DNA of 64,000 nucleotides from positions 33,855,912 to 33,919,911 of the forward strand of contig NC_053414.1 in NCBI RefSeq assembly GCF_016859285.1, in the 5' to 3' direction. The DNA comes from Xiphias gladius. Its lineage: Eukaryota > Chordata > Actinopteri > Istiophoriformes > Xiphiidae. Both the position numbers and the translations under genes were made by a program. The notes under the pieces were generated by a model. The model had not been told where the DNA came from, did no database searches, and was given only the letters and a program-made list of their open reading frames with translations. The first letter of the stretch is position 1. Every line of letters starts with the position of its first letter. Shown here one piece after another: positions 1-12,717 of this stretch.

Positions 1-1963
1 CTCTTTTACCAAACCTTTCTTACTCTTATTACTACTGTAGGTACAACATCCTGAGGAACCATCACTTTTTTGTGACCCAGAACAACCTGTTGATACTCAA
101 TACTGCCACCTCTTTGTTTCATCCATATGCAGAAAGCATCACAAACAAGGAGGCCTTTGTTCAGCATTTGATGTGGAAAAGTGCTCGCATCCTGTTTTCA
201 ACGTTGGAGAAAGATACCTCAAACCTGAAAAACCTCAAGATACAAATGGCTCAAGAAGTCCCTTCCACACACAAAAGCCACAGTTTTTCACATTTTTGAT
301 AAGATCATTTTTGGACCGTTGCACCAGGGAGGCTATATTATCGAAGGGATTGTTGTGGGAGTGTGTTTTCCGAGCCTCAGTGCTCTCCCCTGGGGAAGGG
401 AGCAGAGGAAAAGCCCTAGAATTCTCTGGAGACAAGGGCAAAAAAAGAGAACGGCCTGTTGCTGGGAGGCCCACTGTTACATAACTGACAGAGTTGTCCA
501 CAGACACAGTGGAACAAGGAGACCGGGGAGGCTGAGTTGTTCAATGTTGGCTGATATATGAGATAATACCATTATCAGTTCTATACAAAACCCCTGAGCA
601 CTCCAGATCAACACTGTAATTTTAGTTCTTTCTCAACAGTTAAATTTAGATGGATGCTGATGGATGTTCTACTGGATTTTCCCCCAGATGTTTTGGAAAG
701 AACCACATCATCACTTCCTGCTTACACATCCCTGGTGCAGCTTGCAGGTGAGGTGGTTTAAATCAGCCACCGGCGGGGTTTAGGGATGCCCCGCCACAGG
801 AAAACCAGGCTACTCCCCTGGCCCGCTTACAGACTGCTGTTTCTAGTACGAGTCCTGGACTGAAAGCTAACTGTTTCCTTCTCTAACGGGGAGCAAGGGG
901 TTGTCATTTTTTTATTTACAAGACCTTTCATACACTGCTAAAGCTGCCCAGACTACTGATCTCTAGGTGCTGAAAACTTTTAATTTGAGTGAATAAGAAT
1001 CTCCATACTTGGATTTAGCTACAAACAAGCCCATTTCCTATTTCAGGTCTTGATCTGCACTTTTTCTAAACTGAATAAAGTCACAAAGGAAGTAAGAGAG
1101 AGAGATTATCATCCCAGACTTTTTCATTTAAGATCTTCACTCATTTTACTCCTTATTTCCTTACCATTCAATTTCTTGCTGTTGCTTTGTTTTGTCTTAT
1201 AAGTCAATTTCCTACCAAAACAGGGTTACCTCTGCCAACTCTGGTACCTCACTAAATTTTCATTTATAGACCAATCAAATTAATCTGAACCAGTTTTCTG
1301 AATATCTAGGATTTGATTGGGCTTTTATAGCACCAAATCACTATAGAAGTAAATTATTGTGTTTTAACAGAAGGGTCCAAATACTTTTTTTAAAATTTTT
1401 ATTTTGTTTTAACATTTAAACAGCATTTAAACAACAGCCATATTTTTAAAATTGTACTATTATCATGATTTTCACCAAGCCTTTATTCACCTTGCTATAG
1501 AAGAAGCATATTTACTGTTTTTATACTGATATTTCGGCTCTTGTTGAAATGGACCTGTAAGAATTATTAGTTTCTATTAGTTTGTACTTGTAATTGTTTT
1601 ACCACCTGTGTTTGTGGCTGACAGGGAAACAAGGCTTTTACGGCAGAGAAACTTGTAAACTTCTTTTAATCTCTCACACAGAGTAGATCGGGATTGACCT
1701 AATAATCTAAGAAAACAAGCATTCACTCCTCCCATCTCATTGTGGTGATGCAGAAGAATTTTTTTCTTCCTTTTCACTTGAAAGAGGAAGGCCTTCTCAA
1801 CAATTCCTTCATCTTTTTTATCTCTCCTTTACATCTTTCTTTTTACCAGTCTATCATTTCTACTCCCAATCAATACACCTAAGGAAACATTTAACTTTGA
1901 ATTAGAAATTCCTTGTCATAACAGTTGCTGAATAGACACACACCACACCACACGCAGGAAGTG
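1..1963. other. upstream flank of zdhhc5, no recognised coding exon
   Basis: Short open frames in the first 560 bases show no family resemblance that I can name and look like chance. A strong splice-donor-like string, CAG followed by gtgagg, lies near 746-752 and could end a 5' untranslated exon. A plausible acceptor, cacacgcag, lies just before the zdhhc5 start codon. The rest is AT-rich sequence with no recognised repeat. Confidence 0.4.
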
Positions 1964-2127
1964 ATGCCAGTTGGCAGCAGTAAGAGTGGAGGACGGGGTC
2001 CATCCTCATCACCCCTCCCACATGCCGTGGTCCCACCCGGCAGGCCCTTGCGACCCTCCCGCTACATCCCTGTGTCGGCAGCCACTTTCTTCCTCGTTGG
2101 TTCAACCACACTGTTCTTCTGCTTTAC
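1964..2127 (+). CDS. zdhhc5: zdhhc5 coding exon 1
   Basis: It encodes residues 1-54 plus two bases of codon 55. It holds a Ser/Gly/Pro-rich N-terminal extension, then [14 protein letters not shown], the family's conserved lead-in to TM1. The donor is gtaagt at 2128. An in-frame TTG farther upstream is not a likely start. Confidence 0.92.
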
Positions 2128-5100
2128 GTAAGTGGCAACAAGGCATCAGTCACACACACACAGGCCTGTTTATTTATTTCTTTACCTGTAAAGAAATGAA
2201 TATTTCATCTCAAACACAGAAAAATATAACAAACAATGATAATGGTGAGCAGGCCCTGTGCTTGATTGGATTTGTGATAATTTGATACACAGTTCTGGAG
2301 CTGTTTTCAGAGCAATATGTTCTAAAAGCTGCATTAATCAATATCTTAACAATGGGTCTAATGAATGTGTAATATGAAAGGTGTTGGTTGTTGTAATATA
2401 CCCACGGAAAATTGAGGAGTTGATAGAAATCAAAACAGGACTTAAAGGAAATTAATACTGGACTTGCATTCATCAGGTGGACACAAACGTAACTCTAAAT
2501 AATTGCTAATGTTGCTCAATATGTAAAGCATGTGTAAATAAGCAACTGTATGTCAGTGATGTGTCTACAGCTTGTTTGGTTGCCCCCAAGTGACGAAAAA
2601 AGAATAGATTAATGCAGCTGTAAACATAAAGGGTGTAACCTCACAGTTAACAGTTTGCTGGATCTTTTTTCAAGCTGAACGCCAACCTTTCCTTAGGGGC
2701 ATCAGTAGAAAAATGTTGACATAATTATGAATCTATACGAGAACGTGAAGGTTATTGAGAAACAATCGAAATCTGTTGGTGTTGTTGTCACTAATTTTTA
2801 CAGTAAGGAGTAAAATGTTTGTAAATAATAATACAGTAAATTTTGAGCAGTAGAGTCAGTCTCAATTCAGTTTGGTATATCACTTGCAAAACAAATGTAC
2901 TAAATTAAATGTTTCTAATTGTTACCAGAGTAATGGAACCAGAAAACAGGATATTTATGCTATGATATTTTGATGGGGATTTCCCATTAAACAAAAGATA
3001 TATAAAATGTTCCATTTGTATACAGTTGGACCAAAATAATCAGTTGTAGTTAAATCGGAGTCAGTTTCATGAATTATAAGTAAATTTAAAAAGCATCATT
3101 GATCACTGATCTTGGGTTACTGGAAATTTGACCCTGACTTAATCTCTAAAATATAACCTTCCAATGAGAGATTTTGACAGGTTTTCATTGCATAGTTAGA
3201 CTTTGTTTAATGTGGCTCTTTAGCCTTAAACGGAAGCTACAGTATGTAATGTTTTTTTTATTTTTTTTTAGTAGAAATATGCTCCTAAACATATCTTAAT
3301 GATTAAAGGTACTGTCAAGACTTCTGTGAGCCACACTCATTGAACAGACTGGCAGCAGTGCAGAGATATTCCCTTTTAAAGTTTTTGAGTGAGCCTCACC
3401 CCTTCTTACCAATCAAAGAAGGCCAAATTCTGGGGTGAGAGTGTGAAAAGGGAAAAAATTGTGCTGAGAGTGGGAATTTGTACGGTAGTGTCTGGGAGAA
3501 ATCATGTGTATGCCGTTTAGATGTGAGAAAGTCAGATTATCAGGCGTGAGTAAGAGTTTGTGTGTGTATGCACACACCTGCCTGTCTTTGTATTTGTGTG
3601 TGTATATGTGAGAAAATCTAGTTTGTGCGTGCGTGCGTGCGTGTGTGTGGTTAATGTGGTGGGCAGGCAGCTCTGTGCTTTAGATTAGTGAGGAGAAAAT
3701 AGGCCAACATCTGTCACCCTGACAAAAGCCCATCATCCAGTCTCTCACAGTTTATTTCTCCCTGAATCTGCTAATGTTTGTGTCCCTGCAGTTGCTCTCA
3801 TATTCCCTCTCACACTATACAAAAGCCTGAGAAGAATTATCTGATAATAAAACAAAATTAACACAGAAACCTCCTTGGATATTTTTTAAACTAACAACTA
3901 CTACAGTGGCTTCAAAGTGTCTTCAGACCACTTCACTTTTTACACACTTTATTGTGTTGTAGATTTAATTGTAAATAATTACAATTTCCATATTTGCCCA
4001 TCAATCTGCACTCAATAACCCATAATCCCAAAGTAAAAACATTTACAAAAATATTCAGACTCTTTGCTGTGGCACACAAATTGTGCTCAGGCGCATCCTG
4101 TTTGAATGGTAAATGGACTGCACTTATACAGCCCTTTTCTAGTCATATCGACCACTCAAAGCACGTTACACTACTGCCAAATTTACTCATTCACACACAC
4201 ATTCATACAGCGATGATACATTGGGGGCAATTTGGGGTACAGTATCTTGCCCAAGGACGCTTCGATATGCGGACTGGAGGAGCTGGGGATTAAGCCGGGG
4301 GTTGGGCCACCGACCTTCTGGTTAGTGGATGACCCGCTCTACCTCCTGAGCCACAGCTGCCCCTTGTTTCCTTGAATTATCCAGGAGATGTTTCTAGAAT
4401 TTGATTTGAGTCCACCTGTAGCAAATTGAAATGACTGGACATGTTTAGAAAGGCACACACCTGTGTATACACAATTCACACTGCATGTCGGGACAAAAAC
4501 CAAGCCATGAAGTCCAAGGAACTCTCTGTAGACCTCAGCCATAAAATGACTGGGGCAAAGGGTCTAAAACTATTTCTGATGCTTTGAGTGTTCCCAGGAG
4601 CACAGTGCCCTCAATAATTGTAAAATAGTTTGGAACCACCAGGACTCTGCCTTGAGTTGGCCATTTGGCTGAACTGAGTAACCGGGCAAGAAGGACCTTG
4701 GAAAAGGAGGTGACTTCAGAAGTCCTCTGCAGAGATGGAAGAACCTGCTGGAAGGAAAACCATCTCAGTAGCACTCCATCAATCAGGCCTTTATGGTAGA
4801 GTGGCTAGATGGAAGCAACTTTGAATAAAAGGCATATAGGGACATCCACACCAAGAATGATATCTATAAAGATAACTACAATGATAACAATGTGAGCATT
4901 CACATTGATGAACGATAATGTTCTGTAAACAGTGGCACCAAGCATGCAAACTGTGCTCCAGCTGTGTCGGATTCCAAAAACATTGCGCAGAGAAAGAAAA
5001 CAAATCCAGACGGGTATGGATTCACGAAATTCTTAAAACACAGAGGAGTTAGGAGAATCCAACACTCTTTCTTTATGTGTAATTTGCAGCCTAATATTAC

Positions 5101-8100
5101 GTGAGTAACTTTCAGCACCACAGAGGTGAGGAGAGATCTGCTGTTTATTTCAATAAGTACACTTTATAGTTTATATATGCTTTACATGGGCAAGAAGGAA
5201 ATTCTTATGTGTTTTGATTGGCTGTCAGTGTTTTTATCATTCATCAAATCGCTCTGAAAGTGATCCCAACGGTCTCATTCGCCACTGTTATCATTATAGT
5301 TGTGGTGAGGACTCTGCCATCCACTTGAGTGAGAACGATTTTTAAAACGACATATTTATAGTTATTGTTCTTGCTGTGGACAGCCCTTATGATAGCCCAA
5401 TTGGAGTTTGCCAAATGGTATCTAAATGGCTCTGAGAGTACGAGGGAAAAGAGTCTTTGATCTGATGAGGCAAAAATTAATTTCTTTGAGCAGCACTCAA
5501 GACACTTAGTCTTGTGAGCACCAGCTACTGCTGATCACCTGGCTAATACCCTCTCATGGTAGTGGCAGCATCATGCTATGGGGGTGCTTGTCAGTAGCAG
5601 GTACAGGGAGACTGATCAGAATTGAGGAAAGGATGAATGCTGCCAAATACAGAGATGTTATCAAAGAAAACCTTCGCCAGAGTGCATGTGACCTGAGACT
5701 GGGATGATGTTTCACCTTTCAGCTCAACAATGACCCAAAGTTGACAACCACGACAATGCTGCAGTGGCTTAGGATAAGTCTCTGACTGTCTATGAGTGAC
5801 CCAGCAAGACCCCGGACTTAAACGCCATAGAGCATCTGTGGAGAGACCTGAAGATGTCAGTTCACAGATGCTTCCCATCCAGTCTGATAGAGCTTGAGAG
5901 GATCTGCCAGGAAGAATGGGATAAACTGCCTATATCCAGATGTGCAAAGCTTTTAGAGACTTTCCCAAGAGGACTCAAAGCTATAGGTGCTGTCAAAGGG
6001 GCTTCAACAGAGTACTGAATTATGCGTCTGAATACTTTTTGTAAATGAGAGATTTCAGTTTTTGATTTTTAATAAATTATGAAAATTTTTTGTCATTATT
6101 GGTGACTGAGTGTAGATTGATGGAAAAAAAGGCAGTTTTATCAATTAAATCTACAACACAATAAAATGTGTAAAAAATGAAGAGGTCTGAATACTTTCTG
6201 AAGCCACTAAATATCCGCACATTTTTCGCATCACCTGTTAAAAACCCTGTTTTGGCAAAATTGAACAGTACGGTACAGTATTTTTGGAAATACGCCTTAT
6301 ATTAGCTTAGTTTAGTGACTGGGAGCAGGAGGAAACTGCTAGTGTAGTCATAAGTGTCTATTTAAATGTGACAAAATGTGCTTTCGTGGATCTTGCTGAC
6401 ACATTATTTCTTGTGTAGATGTGTAGAAATGAAAAACAACATAATGGAACAGTTGTTGTTGTTACTTTTGAAAAAGGAAGGAGCGCCCTCTAGGTGGTTT
6501 GTGTCTCTAACATGATAGTTAAGAATATGCAAACTAGATGGTTGTAGATTTTAGAAATATTGGAAGTCAAATTACTTTTTTTCTTTTTTTCATTGCAAAA
6601 TCCTGGAGTTACTGATTAAATGCTTTGTTTTTTTTTTTGGTTCTATATGTCCAATAACAGTCAAAATCTGAGGCAGCTAATGATAATAAAAATATATATT
6701 TTTTAGACTTTTTCATATTTTATAGTATTAATTTATTTATTTTGGGTAGATATATAACTGCAAATTAGTCACTATATCATACCACCATAATACTTAAATA
6801 TATATTTTTGGAGGACCTGAAAAAATTGTTTGACTTCCAGGGCGGAGAAAATGACTTTGCTACATTACATAGAAATGCAAAACTGTAATAATGAGCCTTT
6901 AAAATATCAATTTCACAAGCGCACGCACAAAGCGAGTGAGACTAGCGGTCTTTTGACAACACCGACAAAAGCGGTAATGACTCTGAATATGTCGGAACAA
7001 CCAGTAAGGAGAGCGAGCGGCCATGCAAAGTGGCTAATGTTAGCCTACTTACATGCTTTAATTGATAAGTAATGTTTGAGGTTGACGAATGATAGGCTAA
7101 TGTTTTCCTGCAGAGTTTGCATTTCACCTTCTTTTGATATCCTGCCTGACAAATGTAATTACTGTCTAATAACTGCAGGGACCAGCTATGTAAACAATGT
7201 CTGTCCTTGACTGAATGTTGCCATTTCCTGTGGAGTTTGATTTTTTTTTTTTTTTTTTTTTTCTGCAACCAGCCAACCAATCAAAACTTGTCAGCTAAGC
7301 TTTTCTTCTCATCAACTAATGTTTGGTTGACTATTAGGGGGCGGCACTAGTAGAGTGCCACAGAAAGGGTAGGAGTGTCAGAGTATTTGTTGTAGGCATG
7401 TTTGTTTTAAGGAGTTGTTGGCAATAAGAAAAATGCACTTTTGCAGTTTTGATCCTATGGATATGTTGTTGTGATAACAGCCTTATATAAATTTCAAACC
7501 AACTTTAAAGCACAGGCTTATGTGAAATCATCTGCCGTCACATGAAGAACAATGCCCTGGACCTCTTGTTCTGGGTTTAACAGATGAAATTAATAACAGT
7601 CTAAAAAATATCCCCACACAAACATATTTCCATGAATTTCAGAATGTTGCTTTATTTACATTAATAATAATATCAGTCTGTAGAACGACCAACAATTAAC
7701 CCTGCAGACCAGGACCTCACTTTCATTACAACTGAACCATATAATATGAAACAATCTTGTTCTTTGTTTTTTCTCTGTGTCTCTCTGTGAGTGCACTGTC
7801 TGTGTCAACACTTCTGGTCATGTTTCAGGTGTCCGTGGCTTTCAGAGCGTTTCTCAGTAGCTGTGCCTATCTACAATGGAGTCATCTTCCTGTTTGTTTT
7901 GGCTAACTTCTGTATGGCCACATTCATGGACCCTGGCATCTTCCCGAGAGGTGAGTGCATGGATGGTTGAACGTAATGTATAGGTGTAATACTCACTAAA
8001 TACTGTCTGCAGTATGCTTATAATGCTGTTGTGGCAAAATGTATAAATTAGCAATAAAAGCATAATAAAAGTATACATTTCTTGCTTATTCACACACAGA

Positions 8101-11100
8101 ACAATTCCCTGTTATAGCCTAAAAAGTCTTAATTCCATTTTAATAACCTCAAAAAGATGAAAAACTTCCCGCTTTGTGTCAAACAGGCAGATTCTTGGTG
8201 TATCAGGAAGGAGAAGGGCTGAGGCAGAAGTCAACAATTCAGAATTCGATTTAGTTTGATTTTAAATTTAATCAGAGCTCACATCAATCACATTAACTAA
8301 TTATCTAATCATTGACTAATTATTTGACCTGTAGTTGATTGAGGAGTAATTTAAGGATGATTACTGAGGTAAAACTGTGTACAAACAGCGTATTGGTATT
8401 ATCAATGATTGATGAATTGAGAGATTTTAATGAGGCCAATGTGTATGTATATTCTGATGGCTCATGTTTTTATTATGGCCAATTTTAGGTTTGTGTGTGG
8501 GCATGCTATTTTATGTCTCTTCTGTTCCCAACTCTGCAGCTGAGGAGGACGAGGACAAGGAGGACGATTTCCGTGCTCCCCTCTATAAGACGGTGGAGAT
8601 CCGAGGGATCCAAGTCAGAATGAAATGGTGTTCAACCTGCCGCTTCTACAGGCCACCACGGTGCTCCCACTGCTCTGTCTGTGACAACTGTGTAGAGGTG
8701 TGCTCACTCTCACGCATGGACTATTTACATTGAATCATTTGGGACATTACTCATGTACACAGTCTTTGAATAATCCTGCACCATCGACACTTAACCTAAA
8801 GTATGACTATATTAAATTTTCCAAAGCCATGGCACTTTAGATATTTTTGATAGAACTGCATCAACAATATGAAACACAGCTTTCCTTTACTGGTCTCTGT
8901 TGGAGAGAGGATTGTCAGTGTTGTTTGATTGTGGCAAGAAAGTCTGGACAACAGTCTTTCAGATCGGCTTGAGACATTTTTCTTTGTGGAATTTGAGTCA
9001 TTACAAATGATCTACCTTGATCTTGGCACCACGAACACATAAAAACAAGAGTACTTGTGTCTTTCCTGCGTTCAAGTTTTCACTTCAGCATGCTATAAAA
9101 ATCTACTTCCAGAGACTTGACAGAGTTTGGTAATCCATCACAGTGGACATAATGTCTGCTCTCATTGCTATCAAATCTGCTAACCATAAGCCTAGGCCAA
9201 AGTGCAGTTTGACTTTGAAAAAGTCCACCATGTTATGATAACACAACAATACAATGTAAAATCTCAGCTGATGTGATGAGTCTTTCAACTTTTGAATGAT
9301 TAACAAGTTTTAAGTGTATCGTGAATGATTGCTGTCAACATTATTCCTAGGCCCATGATATGTTGTGTGAGTTATGGGTGCAAATTCTGGTTATTTGTTT
9401 CACTGCAAGAATAAGCAGTATGTTACAGGTGCCATAACATGGCAACACAATGTCAAATGATTTAATGTTATCCTACATCTGCCTTCTACTAAGGATGGAA
9501 GGACTATCTGAAGAAGTAACAAACTAAGTTAGTTCAGCATCAGCTAAAATTCTAAAAATTTTGGGAACAAATTGCTGTTCACAGCTGCATCACCAAGCAA
9601 GCTGAACTAAATTTGTGGCTTCACCAACAGGATGTCGAACATAAACTGAAAACAGGAAGGGTTTATTTCACATGCAGATGTACAGTTTACATCTCCTACC
9701 AATTGGTTTTGTGTCTGCTTTTAGATAGTTGGTTGTGTCCTTTTTCCTTTGACAAAACGCAACTGACCTTATTACTATAAAAGGGCAGATAAGCTTCAGT
9801 ACTTTTCAGATTACCATAGAATGCAGAGGCTGTGCTGCTCTCTACAGCTTCCCAGAACTTTACCATGGGAGATTCCGGGACAGTAGATGTTACTTCTCAA
9901 AGTTTAGGAGTAGCGACATCATGTCACATGACCAACCAATCATGTGTGTCATGAACACATGGCCCGTGCGCATCGCACTTGTGATTTGTAGTTGCTATTT
10001 ACTTTGTTGTTTCTTGCTCTTTTGGTTATGTTGCTAGATTTTTTTGACCATAAATATGATCCTGGTAACGTTAAATACGTAGCTGTCACTGACAGTGTGG
10101 GATCTGAAATTATTATACTCATGTAAACTAGTTACATCTGATACAAAAGGAATGCCTTCTTTGCCTCGTTTCTGCTGTCCTTTCTACTGTGATTCTACCC
10201 ATTTTATCTATATGGGTTGCCTGTATATGGACCTTAGAGTTATAGCAATAGTAAGCAAATTGAATTTATTTATACTGTGTAATACACAGTACTACAGTTG
10301 TGTTTGCAGTTATATAATGATATATAATTGGTTGTCACCATAATCAGAATATGTAAATATTTCACTACATGCATTGTTACTATAATCATACAAAGGATAA
10401 GGATATGGACAGATGAAGCGTCACATTACCATCTTTGTTTTCTGTCGGAAACGATGCTTTTAGAGTCAGTTACCACAGAGAGATGCAGCACAGGATTCCT
10501 ATGTCTGATCAGACTGTAGAGCATCTACAGAAAACATGGCAAGGAGGTTTGTGACATGATGTATGAATATGGTCGTGTTGTATTAATATGATTCTGAATG
10601 TTAATGCAGTTAAAGTTATATATTGTAGTATAACACATGCATTCAGAAAGTATTAAGACCCCTTTGCTTTTTTCACATTTTATATTGCAGCGTTATTCTA
10701 AAATCATTTAAATACATTTTCTCCATCATCAGTCTACACTAAACATCCCATAATGACAAAAGGGAAAACAGAATTTTTGACATTTTTGCAAATTTATTAA
10801 AAAGGAAAAACTTATATTATCAATGTAATAACTTATATTACATTGACATAAATAATCAGACCCTTCACACAGACACTTGAAATTTAGCTCAGGTACCTCC
10901 CATTTCTCTTGATCATCTCTGAGATGTTTCTACACCTTGACTGGAGTGAACCAGTGGAAAATTTAATTGATTGAACATGATTTAGTAAGGCACACACCTG
11001 TGTGTATAAGGTTGCAAAAACCAAACCATGAGGTTGAGGAACTGCCTGCTGAGCCCAAAGACAGTATTGTGTCGAGGCACAGATCAGGGGAATGCTACAA

Positions 11101-12321
11101 AAAAAATTGTCTGCATTGAAGGTTCCCAAGAGCCGATGGCCTCCATAACCAGGTCTTTTCCTAGAACTGGCTGCCCGCCAAACTGAGTGATCAGGGGAAG
11201 AGAGCCTTGACATCCACCACTGAAGCACTCCGTCGATCTGGGCTCGATGGCAGAGTGGCCAGATGGAACCCTTTCCTCAGTGAAAGAAATATGAAAGTTG
11301 CCTAGAGTTTGCAAAAAAGCAACTAAGGGATTCTCAGACTGTGAGAAATGAGATTGGTCTGATGAAACCAAGATTGACCTCAATTCTAAGGGTCACGTCT
11401 GGAGGAAATTGGGTATCACGCATCACCTGCCCAATACCATCTCAACGGTGAATCATAGTGGGGGCAGAATCATGCTGTGGGGATGTTTTTCAGCGAAAGG
11501 AAGACTGGTCAGCGTTTAGGGAAAGCTGAACGGAGCAAATTACAGAGATATCCTCAATGAAAACCTGGTCCAGAGCGCTCAGGACCTCAGAATGGGCCTA
11601 CGGTTCACCTTCCAATAGAATCACCCTAAGCACACAGCCAAGACTATGCATGAGTGGCTTAGGGTAAAACTCTGTGAATGTCCTTGAGTGGCCCAACCAG
11701 AGCCCTGATTTGAACCCAATCGAACATCTCTGGAGAGACCTGAAAATGGCTGTCATCAATGACCCCCATCCAACCTGACACAGCTTGAGAGGATCTGCAG
11801 AGAAGAATGGCAGAAAATCCCCAAATCCAGGGGGGCAAAGCTTCTCGCATTGTACCCAAGAAGACTCAAGGCTGTAATCGCTGCCAAAGGTGCTTCAACT
11901 AAGTACTGAGTAAAGCATCTGAATATTTAGGTCAGTGTGATATTTCAGTCTTTCCTTTTCAATAATGGGTATTGAATGTAGATTGATGAGGGGAAAATGA
12001 ATTTAAATGATTTTAGCAGCATAACATGAAAAAAGTGAAGGTCTGAATATTTTATGAATGCATTGTATTGATATGGCTCTACTGCAAAAACTGCCTCATT
12101 ACCTCTGCTCTCTGGTTTCATATAAAAACAGTACTTAAAATGTCAGGTCATTAGATATTTTGACATAAGCTGTACAACATGTTCAAACTGAGCTTTTAAA
12201 AACTTGTTTCAGGAGCTATGCTCCCTACAACTGGAATGTCATTTTACTTGAAGACTTTAAAAGGCTATACTCATGTATTTGCAATTCCACTTGCTTTTCT
12301 TAATGTGACTAATGTGACTTT

Positions 12322-12386
<65 letters not shown>

Positions 12387-12686
12387 TTTTTGTCTGTCCA
12401 TATTTAAAGCTAAGGTATGTAAGATAGGATGAATTACATGGAGGGAAAGTTTTTGTCTAATATTTTTCAGTTGAAATATGCTCCAAAACATAACTGAATG
12501 TTGAGAGGTGCTGTCAAAGGCTTCTGTGTCCCACACTCATCGAACAGCCTGGCAGCAGTGCAAAGATATGCCCTTTTTAAAGTTTCTGAGCGAGCATCAC
12601 CCTTCTAACCAATCATAGAAGCCTAAAGTAAAGGGTGGGAGCTCTACTACTACTACTACTACTACTACTAGTACTACTACTACTAG

Positions 12687-12717
<31 letters not shown>

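Larger units (their letters stand above)
3902..6211 (+). mobile_element. Tc1-like transposon A1, degraded, with nested insertions
   Basis: Imperfect terminal inverted repeats lie at both ends: 'cagtggcttcaaagtgtctt' on the left and 'aatactttctgaagccact' on the right. Transposase remnants read on the plus strand, including text for a Tc1 '[11 protein letters not shown]' motif near 5820-5850. The coding region is broken by stops, frameshifts and two insertions: a SINE near 4104-4364 and a MITE near 4843-5392. It lies in zdhhc5 intron 1 and cannot encode an active enzyme. Confidence 0.88.

Noticed and set aside
72-561. Overlapping open frames of 75-103 codons at the window start
   Set aside because: No recognisable domain and no resemblance to CLP1, which neighbours ZDHHC5 in human; frames on both strands overlap, as chance frames do.
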